From: an uncultured Tenacibaculum sp.
GTDB taxonomy: Bacteria; Bacteroidota; Bacteroidia; Flavobacteriales; Flavobacteriaceae
Direction: 5' to 3'
Length of the DNA stretch: 64,000 nt
Assembly: GCF_947498805.1 (NCBI RefSeq)
Contig: NZ_CANMLT010000001.1
Coordinates: 186,001 to 250,000, forward strand
The translations under genes were made by a program, and so were the position numbers. Position 1 is the stretch's first letter; the number at the start of each line of letters is the position of its first letter. Below, piece after piece: positions 16,256 to 24,304 of this stretch. Under the pieces are notes generated by a model, which saw only the letters and a list, made by a program, of their open reading frames with translations, was not told where the DNA came from and did not search any database.

Positions 16256-16290
16256 AAAAAAAGCCAAGAATAATATTCTTGGCTTTTTTT
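16256..16290 (-). terminator. intrinsic terminator of ribH operon
   Basis: Inverted repeat GCCAAGAAT/ATTCTTGGC (16263-16271, 16275-16283) flanked by A and T runs, 23 bases beyond the ribH stop on the minus strand. Confidence 0.8.
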
Positions 16291-16312
16291 ATACTTTATT
16301 GAGCTTAAGAAC

Positions 16313-16834
16313 TTAAAAGCCTATTTCAGCTGTTGAAGTTCCATTATTTTTAATTGCAGCCATTTTAATTGCAGCCATTTTAATTGCGGCAACTGCGCAT
16401 TCTACTCCTTTGTTTCCTAGCTTTCCACCAGAACGGTCAATAGATTGTTGTCTCGTGTTATCAGTTAATACACAGAAAATTACAGGAACATCATATTTGA
16501 TGTTTAAATCTACAATTCCCTGAGTTACTCCTTCGCATACAAAATCAAAATGCTTAGTTTCTCCTTGAATTACATTTCCAATAGCAATAATTGCATCTAC
16601 TTTTTGAGATTCAATCATTTTCTTGCATCCATATACTAATTCAAAACTACCAGGAACGTCCCAAGAAATAATGTTTTCTTTTGTTGCTCCACAATCTAAT
16701 AATGTATCAATTGCTCCTTGCTGCATGTTTCCTGTAATCTCAGGATTCCATTCAGAAACAACAATCCCAAATCGAAAAGATTTCGCATTTGGGATTGAAG
16801 CTTTATCGTAATGAGATAAATTTGTTGTTGCCAT
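16313..16834 (-). CDS. ribH: 6,7-dimethyl-8-ribityllumazine synthase (riboflavin synthase beta chain)
   Basis: A 173-residue lumazine synthase, which condenses the ribityl-diaminouracil with butanone phosphate in the penultimate step of riboflavin synthesis; it assembles into pentamers or 60-mers. Family motifs are RFGIVVSEWNPEIT, SWDVPGSFELVYG, AIIAIGNVIQGETKHFDFVCEGV (with the catalytic His) and PVIFCVLTDN. Near the C-terminus the peptide KMAAI is repeated because of a 15-base tandem duplication, making the last helix longer than usual. It follows the TPR membrane-protein gene by 5 bases and ends at a strong terminator. Confidence 0.93.
   Translation of the reverse strand: MATTNLSHYDKASIPNAKSFRFGIVVSEWNPEITGNMQQGAIDTLLDCGATKENIISWDVPGSFELVYGCKKMIESQKVDAIIAIGNVIQGETKHFDFVCEGVTQGIVDLNIKYDVPVIFCVLTDNTRQQSIDRSGGKLGNKGVECAVAAIKMAAIKMAAIKNNGTSTAEIGF
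16348..16391. repeat. 15-base tandem repeat inside ribH
   Basis: Two exact and one imperfect copies of a 15-base unit (core TTTTAATTGCAGCCA) with period 15, encoding the repeated AAIKM near the RibH C-terminus. The in-frame period keeps the gene open and suggests slippage. Confidence 0.8.
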
Positions 16835-16839
16835 ATTAA

Positions 16840-17625
16840 TTATTGTGCATATTTAGCACTATTAAGATGTTTTTCAATGTCTCTACCTTGATCAGTATTT
16901 GCATACTTTTCTTTTATGGTAGTAAATAATTTTTCAGCAGTACTATAATCTTTTAACTCCATAGCAACTTGACCTGCTTTGAATAAAAATAATGGAGTTG
17001 TAAATTGATTGTCTTTTTTATTAGCTGCTTGTTGATAATAATCTAAAGCATCCTTTAATTGATTGATATCAGCAAAAGCATCTCCGATTGCACCTAAAGC
17101 AACTGGACCTAATAAAGCGTCATCAGAATCAAACTTACTTAAATAGTCAATAGCTTCTTTATATTTCTTCATTTTTAAATAAGAAATACCTGCATAGTAA
17201 TTAGCTAAATTTCCTGCTTTCGTACCTCCAAATTGAGAAGATATATCAGTAAAACCATATTTTCCATCAACTCCTCCAATTAAGGCTAAGTTGTATAAAG
17301 AATCAGCTTGAGCTCCTGCTGCAGTAGCTGCTTCATCAAATAAAGCTCTTGGATGAGCTAATTCGTTTGATGCTTCACGCTCAGTTGGTTCACCAATGAA
17401 TTTGTTATATCCTAAATATCCTAAAATTAAAGCTGCTATTACAACTAATCCATAGAATAAAGGTTTGCTATTTTTTTCGATCCATTCTTCTGATTTATTG
17501 GCAGTTTCGTCTAAAGTATTAAATACTTCAGCCGTTGTGCTTTGTGTTTCATCAAACGTTTCTTCTACTTCTTGAACAACCTTTTCTTTCTTAGGTTTAT
17601 AACCTCTTTTCTTGTATGTAGCCAT
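16840..17625 (-). CDS. TPR-containing membrane-anchored protein (YfgM-like)
   Basis: A 261-residue protein with a basic, Glu/Thr-rich cytoplasmic N-terminus (KKRGYKPKKEK), one membrane helix (about residues 55-75, LFYGLVVIAALILGYLGY) and a periplasmic part made of tetratricopeptide-like helical repeats (NLANYYAGISYLKMKKYKEAIDYL, ALDYYQQAANKK, AMELKDYSTAEKLFTTI). This layout matches YfgM/TPR_21 proteins, which associate with the Sec translocon and periplasmic chaperones in other bacteria. The role here is inferred from layout only. A TATTTTTG promoter box lies 24 bases upstream. Confidence 0.75.
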   Translation of the reverse strand: MATYKKRGYKPKKEKVVQEVEETFDETQSTTAEVFNTLDETANKSEEWIEKNSKPLFYGLVVIAALILGYLGYNKFIGEPTEREASNELAHPRALFDEAATAAGAQADSLYNLALIGGVDGKYGFTDISSQFGGTKAGNLANYYAGISYLKMKKYKEAIDYLSKFDSDDALLGPVALGAIGDAFADINQLKDALDYYQQAANKKDNQFTTPLFLFKAGQVAMELKDYSTAEKLFTTIKEKYANTDQGRDIEKHLNSAKYAQ

Positions 17626-17648
17626 AATTGCTTAAAAATTAGTGGCGA

Positions 17649-17656
17649 CAAAAATA
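17649..17656 (-). promoter_or_regulatory. -7 box upstream of the TPR-ribH operon
   Basis: TATTTTTG on the minus strand, a match to TAnnTTTG, with a T-rich but inexact -33 region 20 bases upstream. It would place the transcript start near 17642, just before the ATG at 17625. Confidence 0.4.
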
Positions 17657-17738
17657 GTTTTTTTAATTGGATTTTAAAAACTGATTATTCGTAAAATTTC
17701 AATAATTTGCGCTTTCTTTTCTCAAACATCCGTATTAC

Positions 17739-18821
17739 ATGTATTTGCAGAAGTTATCACTGGTAAATTTTAAAAATATTGAATCACAATCTTTTGAATT
17801 TCAGAAGAAGATAAATTGTTTTGTTGGAAATAATGGAATTGGAAAAACCAATGTATTAGATGCTATTTACTATTTATCTTTTGCAAAGAGTTATTTTAAT
17901 TCGGTTGCTGGGCAGAATATTCGTCATGGAGAGGACTTTTTTATGATAGAAGGAGAATACGTGTTGAATGAGCGAAATGAAAAGATTTTATGCTCCTTAA
18001 AAAGAGGGCAGAAGAAAGTTTTAAAACGCAATGGGAAGGCATATGAAAAATTCTCAGAACACATAGGGCAATTGCCTTTAGTTATTATTTCCCCTGCTGA
18101 TAGAGATTTAATTGTAGAGGGAAGTGATACACGAAGAAAATTTATTGATGGAGTTATATCTCAACAGGATAAAAAGTACTTACAATCATTGATTAATTAT
18201 AATAAAGTAGTTAGTCAGCGAAATGCTTTGTTAAAATATTTTGCCGCAAATAGAACTTTTGATGCATTGAATTTAAAGGTGTATGATGAACAATTAATTG
18301 AATATGGGCGAGTTATTTATAATAAAAGAAAGGCATTTTTAGATGAATTTGTTCCTATATTTAATGAAAAACATCAAGTAATTTCTGGAGCTAAAGAAGA
18401 AGTGAATTTGCGTTATAAAAGTCAGTTGCACAGTGCATCATTTGAAGAATTATTGGCGTCAAGTTTAGAAAAAGACAAAATAATTCAGTATACTACAGTA
18501 GGTATACATAAAGATGATCTAGGATTTGAAATTGGAGAATATCCAATTAAGAAATTTGGTTCACAAGGACAGCAGAAATCCTATTTAATAGCCTTAAAGC
18601 TAGCACAATTTGAGTTTATTAAAAGACAGTCAAATGTTACACCTATATTATTGTTAGATGATATTTTTGATAAATTAGATGAACACCGTGTAGCACATAT
18701 TATTGGTTTAGTAAATAATGATGAGTTTGGTCAGATTTTTATTACCGATACGCATGCTGATAGAACAGAAACTGTTATTAAACAGAGTAATCAAGAATAC
18801 CAAGTTTTTAAATTAAGTTAA
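17739..18821 (+). CDS. recF: DNA replication and repair protein RecF
   Basis: A 360-residue SMC-like ATPase that loads RecA at gapped DNA together with RecO and RecR. Walker A is GNNGIGKTN at residues 30-38; the opening [14 protein letters not shown] is typical. [20 protein letters not shown] is a family signature. The ABC signature is [11 protein letters not shown] and Walker [12 protein letters not shown]. Length fits the family. The DUF721 gene starts on the base after the stop codon. recF is divergent from the TPR/ribH operon and is not near dnaA or dnaN here. Confidence 0.95.
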   Translation: MYLQKLSLVNFKNIESQSFEFQKKINCFVGNNGIGKTNVLDAIYYLSFAKSYFNSVAGQNIRHGEDFFMIEGEYVLNERNEKILCSLKRGQKKVLKRNGKAYEKFSEHIGQLPLVIISPADRDLIVEGSDTRRKFIDGVISQQDKKYLQSLINYNKVVSQRNALLKYFAANRTFDALNLKVYDEQLIEYGRVIYNKRKAFLDEFVPIFNEKHQVISGAKEEVNLRYKSQLHSASFEELLASSLEKDKIIQYTTVGIHKDDLGFEIGEYPIKKFGSQGQQKSYLIALKLAQFEFIKRQSNVTPILLLDDIFDKLDEHRVAHIIGLVNNDEFGQIFITDTHADRTETVIKQSNQEYQVFKLS

Positions 18822-19118
18822 ATGGCAAAAAGAGAAAATGATAGTTTTTCTATAAAAGATTTAATGGGAAGCTTTATTCAGGAAAACAACCTGAAAAAAG
18901 GATTTCAGAAAATCCATATTGAAGAAGCTTGGGAAAAATTGATGGGAGCTGGAGTAGCTTCATATACCAGCGAAGTAAAACTTCAAAATGGAACATTAAT
19001 TGTTCGTTTAAGCTCTTCTGTTTTAAGAGAAGAATTGAGTTATGGAAAGGAGAAAATCATCAATATGCTAAATCATGAGATGGGAGAGGATTTGGTAAAA
19101 AGATTGATGTTAGTATAA
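18822..19118 (+). CDS. DUF721 (DciA-like) protein
   Basis: A 98-residue DUF721 protein. It shows the expected core: KGFQKIHIEEAWEKLMG, then strands SYTSEVKLQNGTLIVRLSSSV and the RLMLV end. In many bacteria the family includes DciA, which loads the replicative helicase DnaB. This short form consists of the core domain only. The ATG directly follows the recF TAA with no gap, so it is co-translated with recF, in keeping with a replication or repair role. Confidence 0.75.
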   Translation: MAKRENDSFSIKDLMGSFIQENNLKKGFQKIHIEEAWEKLMGAGVASYTSEVKLQNGTLIVRLSSSVLREELSYGKEKIINMLNHEMGEDLVKRLMLV

Positions 19119-19165
19119 TTCCTGTTGTGTGAAGGTATTTGTTTATCGGTTTACTATGCAGTTGT

Positions 19166-19588
19166 TTAATTAAGAGTTAAATTCAAAACTCCTGAAATTA
19201 AACCTATATGACAACAATCAGTGCTTACCTTATAGGTACTGTTTATTACTTCTTTATTATCGATATACCCTTTAAATTGAACTTGCCTTTCTTCATTAGT
19301 ATTAAGGCTAGAATCATTAACTAATGGATATTTACCAGATTGTTGTGCTGCTTCAAATTCAGAGTTAGAAAGTGATACAGTCATATCACTGTTGTTTTGA
19401 ATGTTTATAACTTTAAAAGAATCTAGAGCAATTGGGTTTTGATCTTGATTTTTTACAGATACTAAAATTGTTCTAAATTCTAGAGTGCATACAGTGTCTT
19501 TGCAAATGTTATTGTCGTTACACGAAATAAAAAGAAGGATAGTAGATAATACTACTGTTACTTTAATGCTATTCACTAACCTAATCAT
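19166..19588 (-). CDS. hypothetical lipoprotein
   Basis: A 140-residue protein with a lipoprotein signal: basic MIRLVNSIK, a hydrophobic core and the lipobox LLFISC near residue 23. The mature part contains several Cys (NNICKDTVC, TDCCH) that may pair, and beta-rich segments (ILVSVKNQDQNPIALDSFKVI, YIDNKEVINSTYKV), suggesting a small immunoglobulin-like or carboxypeptidase-regulatory-like sandwich. No family recognised. It is a single gene between the recF operon and ndk. Confidence 0.6.
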   Translation of the reverse strand: MIRLVNSIKVTVVLSTILLFISCNDNNICKDTVCTLEFRTILVSVKNQDQNPIALDSFKVINIQNNSDMTVSLSNSEFEAAQQSGKYPLVNDSSLNTNEERQVQFKGYIDNKEVINSTYKVSTDCCHIGLISGVLNLTLN

Positions 19589-19712
19589 ATTCTTATATTT
19601 TTTTTATAAGATGTGAAAAAGGTAAAATGGTTGCGTTAAAGAGATAGGATGATTAAAAATTACAAGTGTTTTCTTAATTGAAAAATGAGGTAACAGTATG
19701 AATTTATTACAA

Positions 19713-19741
19713 AAAAACTCGCTACTAATAGTAACGAGTTT
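19713..19741 (-). terminator. intrinsic terminator of ndk
   Basis: Stem AAACTCG/CGAGTTT plus inner TACT/AGTA with loop AAT; seven T follow on the minus strand. It lies 23 bases beyond the ndk stop. Confidence 0.75.
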
Positions 19742-19763
19742 CTGGTATATGTTAAGAAGTTTC

Positions 19764-20183
19764 TTAGAACATCTCTCTTCCTGAGAAATGGAAAGCACCT
19801 TCGATAGCTGCGTTTTCATCAGAATCAGAACCGTGAACAGCGTTCTCACCGATAGAAGTTGCGTATAATTGACGGATAGTTCCCTCAGCAGCTTCTGCAG
19901 GGTTAGTAGCACCAATTAAAGTTCTAAAATCTTCAACAGCGTTATCTTTTTCTAAGATAGCAGCGATAATTGGTCCACGAGTCATAAACTCAACTAACTC
20001 TCCGAAGAAAGGACGCTCACTGTGTACTCCATAAAAAGTCTCAGCATCACGCTTAGTCATTTGAGTTTTCTTCATAGCTACGATTCTAAATCCAGCAGCG
20101 TTGATTTTTTCTAAAATTGCACCAGTATGTCCGTTTTCAACAGCATCTGGTTTAATCATTGTAAAAGTTCTATTTGTTGCCAT
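19764..20183 (-). CDS. ndk: nucleoside diphosphate kinase
   Basis: A 139-residue NDK, which passes the gamma phosphate from ATP to other nucleoside diphosphates through a phosphohistidine. Motifs: [13 protein letters not shown] at the start, [17 protein letters not shown], and the active-site [15 protein letters not shown] with catalytic H117. Full length for the family. It is divergent from nrnA and ends at its own terminator, so it is a single-gene unit. Confidence 0.96.
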   Translation of the reverse strand: MATNRTFTMIKPDAVENGHTGAILEKINAAGFRIVAMKKTQMTKRDAETFYGVHSERPFFGELVEFMTRGPIIAAILEKDNAVEDFRTLIGATNPAEAAEGTIRQLYATSIGENAVHGSDSDENAAIEGAFHFSGREMF

Positions 20184-20281
20184 TTGTATAAGTTTCTAAA
20201 TGTTAAAAATGAAATGTACTACTCGTACAAATCGGCGCGAAATTACATATTTTTTTTAATTTAATTGTATATTCGCCACTT

Positions 20282-21310
20282 ATGATTTTAAAACGATTTG
20301 AAGAGTTAAGAGAATTTCTTGCGAAACCAAGAAATATTGTGGTGATTGGACATAAAAACCCAGACGGTGATGCTGTGGGGTCTACATTAGGTTTAAAACA
20401 TTATTTAGATAAAAAAGGGCATACAGTACAAGTATTGATGCCAAATGAATATCCAGATTTTTTACATTGGATTCCTGGATCAGAAACAGTAAAACGTTTT
20501 GATAGACAAAACAATCAATCTGTAAAAGCATTAGGAAGATCTGAAATTATATTTCTATTAGATTTTAATGCATTGCATAGAGTAGGTGATGATATGCAAA
20601 ATACCCTTGTAAAATATGAGCATGATTTTGCATTAATTGATCATCATCAACAACCAGATGATTTTGCCTATATGTATTCAGATACAAGTATGTCATCAAC
20701 CTGTCAAATGGTCTATAAATTTATTGATATGATGGGAGATGTTGATATGATTGATAAAAATATAGCGACTTGTTTGTATACTGGAATTATGACAGATACT
20801 GGATCGTTTCGTTTTCGATCTACAACAAGTGAAACCCATAGAATTATAGCCGATTTAATAGATAAAGGAGCGGAAAATGATCGTATTCATAGCAATGTAA
20901 GTGATGCGAATTCATATAATAGACTTTTGTTATTAGGGCAAGCGTTAAGTAACTTGAATATTTTACCAGAATACAAAACGGCGTTTATTTCTTTATCACA
21001 AGACGAAAAAGATAAATTTAATTACGAAAAAGGAGATACAGAAGGTGTTGTAAATTATGCACTTTCATTAAAAGGTATTGTCTTTGGTGTGATTTTTATT
21101 GAAGATAGAGAACAAGGAATAGTGAAAATCTCTTTCCGTTCTAAAGGAGTATTTTCAGTAAATCAATTTGCAAGAAAGTACTTTAATGGAGGAGGACACG
21201 ACAATGCTGCAGGAGGTAGAAGTAGGGAGAGTTTAGAAGATACTATAGAAAAGTTTAAAACGTTATTACCATTACATAAAGAAGAGTTATTATCTAGTTA
21301 TGAAAGTTAA
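20282..21310 (+). CDS. nrnA: DHH/DHHA1 phosphoesterase (NrnA-type nanoRNase/pAp phosphatase)
   Basis: A 342-residue DHH-family enzyme expected to degrade oligoribonucleotides of 2-5 bases and to dephosphorylate pAp. The metal-binding motifs are IGHKNPDGDAVGS (H24, D28, D30), ALIDHHQQ with the name-giving DHH near residue 122, and the DHHA1 nucleic-acid motif GGGHDNAAGG near residue 305. It overlaps gldI by 11 bases. The nrnA-gldI order is common in flavobacteria. Confidence 0.85.
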   Translation: MILKRFEELREFLAKPRNIVVIGHKNPDGDAVGSTLGLKHYLDKKGHTVQVLMPNEYPDFLHWIPGSETVKRFDRQNNQSVKALGRSEIIFLLDFNALHRVGDDMQNTLVKYEHDFALIDHHQQPDDFAYMYSDTSMSSTCQMVYKFIDMMGDVDMIDKNIATCLYTGIMTDTGSFRFRSTTSETHRIIADLIDKGAENDRIHSNVSDANSYNRLLLLGQALSNLNILPEYKTAFISLSQDEKDKFNYEKGDTEGVVNYALSLKGIVFGVIFIEDREQGIVKISFRSKGVFSVNQFARKYFNGGGHDNAAGGRSRESLEDTIEKFKTLLPLHKEELLSSYES

Positions 21311-21830
21311 ACTGGCGGCTATATTGTGTTTGTTATTGTTGTTTTCTTGTAAAGAGCAGGAAGCAAGGAGGCCAAAAACACATTCTACACAGAGCTTTTA
21401 TAAGGAGGTTCTTGAAAAAAACAAAAAGTTAAATGCTTTAGAAAAAAAGCGTTTAGAAAAATGGATTTCCCAAGATACTATTAATAACTATAAAGCATCG
21501 GCGCAAGGATTTTGGTATGTGTACCAAAATAAAGATACTGTGAACACTATTACTCCAAAGTTAGAGGATGTTGTAAAAATACGTTTTGATATTGTGAGTA
21601 TTGCAGGAGATACCTTGTACAATACGCAAGAGAGAGAATATAATGTAGATAAAGAGGATTTTATTCCAGCATTACAAGATGGAATAAAGTTGATGAAGAA
21701 AGGAGAAACTATTACATTTGTCATACCGTCTTATAGAGCATTTGGTGTGACCGGAGATGGAAATAAAATAGGGATTAACCAACCCATTAAAAGTACGGTT
21801 ACTTTAATAGATATAAAATCAAGCAAATAA
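21300..21830 (+). CDS. gldI: gliding-motility-associated FKBP-type peptidyl-prolyl isomerase GldI
   Basis: A 176-residue lipoprotein (lipobox LLLFSC at about residue 17) with a C-terminal FKBP domain (DVVKIRFDIVSIAGDTLY ... GIKLMKKGETITFVIPSYRAFG). In Flavobacterium johnsoniae GldI is needed for gliding and probably folds envelope components of the type IX secretion and motility machinery. Assignment rests on size, lipidation, position after nrnA and the following FKBP genes. The FKBP loop is only partly canonical, so the catalytic strength is uncertain. Confidence 0.8.
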   Translation: MKVKLAAILCLLLLFSCKEQEARRPKTHSTQSFYKEVLEKNKKLNALEKKRLEKWISQDTINNYKASAQGFWYVYQNKDTVNTITPKLEDVVKIRFDIVSIAGDTLYNTQEREYNVDKEDFIPALQDGIKLMKKGETITFVIPSYRAFGVTGDGNKIGINQPIKSTVTLIDIKSSK

Positions 21831-21832
21831 AT

Positions 21833-22612
21833 ATGAAATTAACAAAAGTTTTAGCAGTAGCAGTTGCAAGTATAGCAATTGTTTCTTGTAATAATAACGG
21901 AGGATTAAAAACTAAGAAATCTTTAGGGAATGAATTAGATTCAGTAAGCTATTCACTAGGTTTAGATATGGCAGTGAAGATTAAAGCTAATTTTGATGAA
22001 ATGGATCAAGATTTGTTTGTACAAGGATTTAAGAATGGTATGGATTCTACAAATTTGTTAATTAAAACAAAGGATGTAAATAATGTGCTTAGAGCTTACT
22101 TCCAAAAGAAGCAAGAGGAGCGAATGAAAGAAATGCAGGAGAGACAAAAGGACAAGGCTGCAAAAGACTTTGCTGATTATAAAAAAGAGAATGAGCAATT
22201 TTTAGTAGACAATAAAACTAAATCAGGTGTGCAAACTACTGCTAGTGGATTACAGTACATTGTTGAAAAGGAAGGAGCAGGAGAAGGTCCTACAGGAAAC
22301 CAAAGAGTAAAGGTGTTGTACAAAGGAATGTTAACAGATGGAACTGTTTTTGATTCAAATGAAAATAGAAATAGCCCTTCAGAGTTTGGTATTACACAAG
22401 TAATTAAAGGTTGGACTGAAGGATTACAGTTGATGAAGCCAGGTGCTAAATACAAGTTCTTTATCCCTCAAGAATTAGCATATGGGTTTCAGCAAAGAGG
22501 ACAACATATTAAACCTTTTTCAACTTTAGTATTTAATGTAGAGTTAATAGAGGTAGTTAAAGATGAAAATTTAGGTGCAGGTCATTCGAAAGGAGACGGA
22601 CACGGACATTAA
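21833..22612 (+). CDS. FKBP-type peptidyl-prolyl isomerase lipoprotein (FkpA-like)
   Basis: A 259-residue lipoprotein (lipobox SIAIVSC). The N-terminal half, about residues 30-130, is a helical dimerisation domain like that of FkpA/Mip: LDSVSYSLGLDMAVKIKANF, then a long Glu/Lys-rich helix. The FKBP domain covers residues 140-245 with VKVLYKGMLTDGTVFDSN, VIKGWTEGLQLMKPG and FFIPQELAYG. The His/Gly-rich tail (GAGHSKGDGHGH) could bind metal. It starts 2 bases after the gldI stop and is followed by a terminator, so nrnA-gldI-fkp is one operon. Confidence 0.88.
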   Translation: MKLTKVLAVAVASIAIVSCNNNGGLKTKKSLGNELDSVSYSLGLDMAVKIKANFDEMDQDLFVQGFKNGMDSTNLLIKTKDVNNVLRAYFQKKQEERMKEMQERQKDKAAKDFADYKKENEQFLVDNKTKSGVQTTASGLQYIVEKEGAGEGPTGNQRVKVLYKGMLTDGTVFDSNENRNSPSEFGITQVIKGWTEGLQLMKPGAKYKFFIPQELAYGFQQRGQHIKPFSTLVFNVELIEVVKDENLGAGHSKGDGHGH

Positions 22613-22623
22613 TAAATGAAATA

Positions 22624-22652
22624 AAAAACACCAGTTTTAAACTGGTGTTTTT
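22624..22652 (+). terminator. intrinsic terminator after nrnA-gldI-FKBP
   Basis: AAACACCAGTTT/AAACTGGTGTTT stem followed by TTTTT, 12 bases past the FKBP stop and 23 bases before the next PPIase gene. Confidence 0.8.
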
Positions 22653-22674
22653 ACTTTAAATAAACCCTTTAAAC

Positions 22675-23721
22675 ATGAAAATTGTAAAATATTTATTAGC
22701 GCTATTAGTAGTAGCGGCTTCTTGTAAGTCGGTAAAATATCCAGATTTAGAGAATGGTTTGTATGCAGATATTCAAACAAACAAGGGAGATATTTTGGTG
22801 AAGTTACATGAAAAGGAGGTGCCAATGACAGTGGCTAACTTCGTTGCTTTGGCAGAAGGGAATCATCCAAAAGTTAATGATTCTTTAAAAGGGAAACCTT
22901 TTTATGATGGGACTAAATTCCACAGAGTTATTAAAGATTTTATGGTTCAAGGAGGTGACCCAACAGGAACTGGAGGAGGAAATGCTGGATACAGATTTGA
23001 TGATGAGTTTCCTATGGATGAAGAGGCTAAGTTAATATACCCTCATGATGGACCAGGAGTGTTGTCAATGGCGAATTCTGGACCTAGTACAAATTCAAGT
23101 CAGTTTTTTATCACGCATAAAGCAACACCATGGTTAAATGGAAAACATTCTGTTTTTGGTAAAGTTAGCATTGGTCAAGATGTGGTAAATGCTGTAGAAC
23201 ACGATGATTATATAAATAAAATAGATATTATAAGAGTTGGTAAAGAGGCAAAGAAATTTGATGCATCTCTTGTTTTTGAGGAAGAAGTAGGTAGAGTAGA
23301 GGAGCGTAAAGCGGCAATGGAGCAAGCTATAAGAAACAAAAAAATGAAGTTTCAAGAAGGGAAAGAAATTCATAAAGCAATTCCAACAGACTCTGGATTA
23401 AAAATTTTAAAGCTTCAGAAAGGAAATGGTAAAAAAGTGAATCCAGCTCTTCCAACAACAGTTCATTATACATTGTTTTTAGATGATGGAACAAAAATAG
23501 ATTCATCTGTAGATAGTAATAAGCCATTTACATTCACTATTGATGATGCCAATATGCCTTTGATAGCAGGATGGAAAGAAGGTGTTAAGACAATGGAAGA
23601 AGGGGAGAAGGCACGTTTCTTTATTCCGTATTATTTAGGGTACGGTGAATCAGGGTATGGACCAATTCCGGCAAAGGCAGATTTAGTATTTGAATTAGAA
23701 GTATTAAAAGTAGGAAAGTAG
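22675..23721 (+). CDS. cyclophilin-FKBP fusion peptidyl-prolyl isomerase (dual-family immunophilin)
   Basis: A 348-residue lipoprotein-like protein (LLVVAASC near residue 17) joining two unrelated prolyl isomerase folds. Residues 25-205 form a cyclophilin: [14 protein letters not shown], the catalytic [21 protein letters not shown], and NSSQFFIT with [11 protein letters not shown] charged helical linker (about 205-240) follows. Residues 245-348 are [47 protein letters not shown]. Such cyclophilin-FKBP fusions (CFBP) have been described in a few bacteria including Flavobacterium. Probably periplasmic. Confidence 0.9.
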   Translation: MKIVKYLLALLVVAASCKSVKYPDLENGLYADIQTNKGDILVKLHEKEVPMTVANFVALAEGNHPKVNDSLKGKPFYDGTKFHRVIKDFMVQGGDPTGTGGGNAGYRFDDEFPMDEEAKLIYPHDGPGVLSMANSGPSTNSSQFFITHKATPWLNGKHSVFGKVSIGQDVVNAVEHDDYINKIDIIRVGKEAKKFDASLVFEEEVGRVEERKAAMEQAIRNKKMKFQEGKEIHKAIPTDSGLKILKLQKGNGKKVNPALPTTVHYTLFLDDGTKIDSSVDSNKPFTFTIDDANMPLIAGWKEGVKTMEEGEKARFFIPYYLGYGESGYGPIPAKADLVFELEVLKVGK

Positions 23722-23723
23722 TT

Positions 23724-24290
23724 TTGTTAGATTATATTTTACAAAAAGATAGAGAGTTACTTATTTTTCTAAATAATTTAGGAAGTGAGCAGTGGGACGG
23801 ATTCTGGTTGTTTATAACAAATCAGTTTAATTGGATTCCTTTATTTGCTTTTATCTTGTATTTGGTTTTTAAAAACTTTGGACTTAAAAAGGGATTGTTT
23901 TTAATGCTTTTTATAGCACTAATGATTACTTTTTCTGATCAGTTTACCAATTTTTTAAGAGGTGTTTTTGAAAGACTTCGTCCAATAAATGATTCAAGTA
24001 TTAGTCATTTATTAAGAGATAAGTTAATTCATCCTAAAAGTTTTAGTTTTACTTCTGGGCATGCAACTTCATCGATGACTATTTCTGTTTTCGTGTTTTT
24101 GCTGTTTAGAAAGATATATCCAAAGTATATAAAGTTAATATTTTTATTTCCTTTAGTCTTTGCTTATAGTAGAATTTACCTAGGGGTACATTACCCAACA
24201 GATATTACTGTTGGAGCTATAAATGGAACCATTATAGGTTTTGTGTTTTTTAAATTACACCAATTAATAACAAAAAGAATTTTTAATTAA
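23724..24290 (+). CDS. PAP2 family phosphatase
   Basis: A 188-residue membrane protein of the PAP2/acid phosphatase superfamily, acting on phosphatidic acid, undecaprenyl diphosphate or similar lipids. The tripartite site is nearly standard: RGVFERLRP for K-x6-RP, FTSGHATSS for PSGH, and SRIYLGVHYPTD for S-R-x5-H-x3-D. About five membrane helices. The start is TTG at 23724, two bases after the upstream stop; the next Met is 60 residues in. Its TAA stop overlaps that of the convergent sulfatase gene within a hairpin. Confidence 0.85.
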   Translation: MLDYILQKDRELLIFLNNLGSEQWDGFWLFITNQFNWIPLFAFILYLVFKNFGLKKGLFLMLFIALMITFSDQFTNFLRGVFERLRPINDSSISHLLRDKLIHPKSFSFTSGHATSSMTISVFVFLLFRKIYPKYIKLIFLFPLVFAYSRIYLGVHYPTDITVGAINGTIIGFVFFKLHQLITKRIFN

Positions 24291-24304
24291 TTCTTTTTGT
24301 TATT
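24266..24304. terminator. bidirectional hairpin over two overlapping stop codons
   Basis: A perfect 15-bp inverted repeat (24266-24280 and 24290-24304, core AACAAAAAGAAT) with a 9-base loop. The stop codons of the plus-strand PAP2 gene and minus-strand sulfatase gene share TTAA at 24287-24290 at the loop edge. It encodes the C-termini of both proteins and could end transcription in both directions. Confidence 0.5.
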
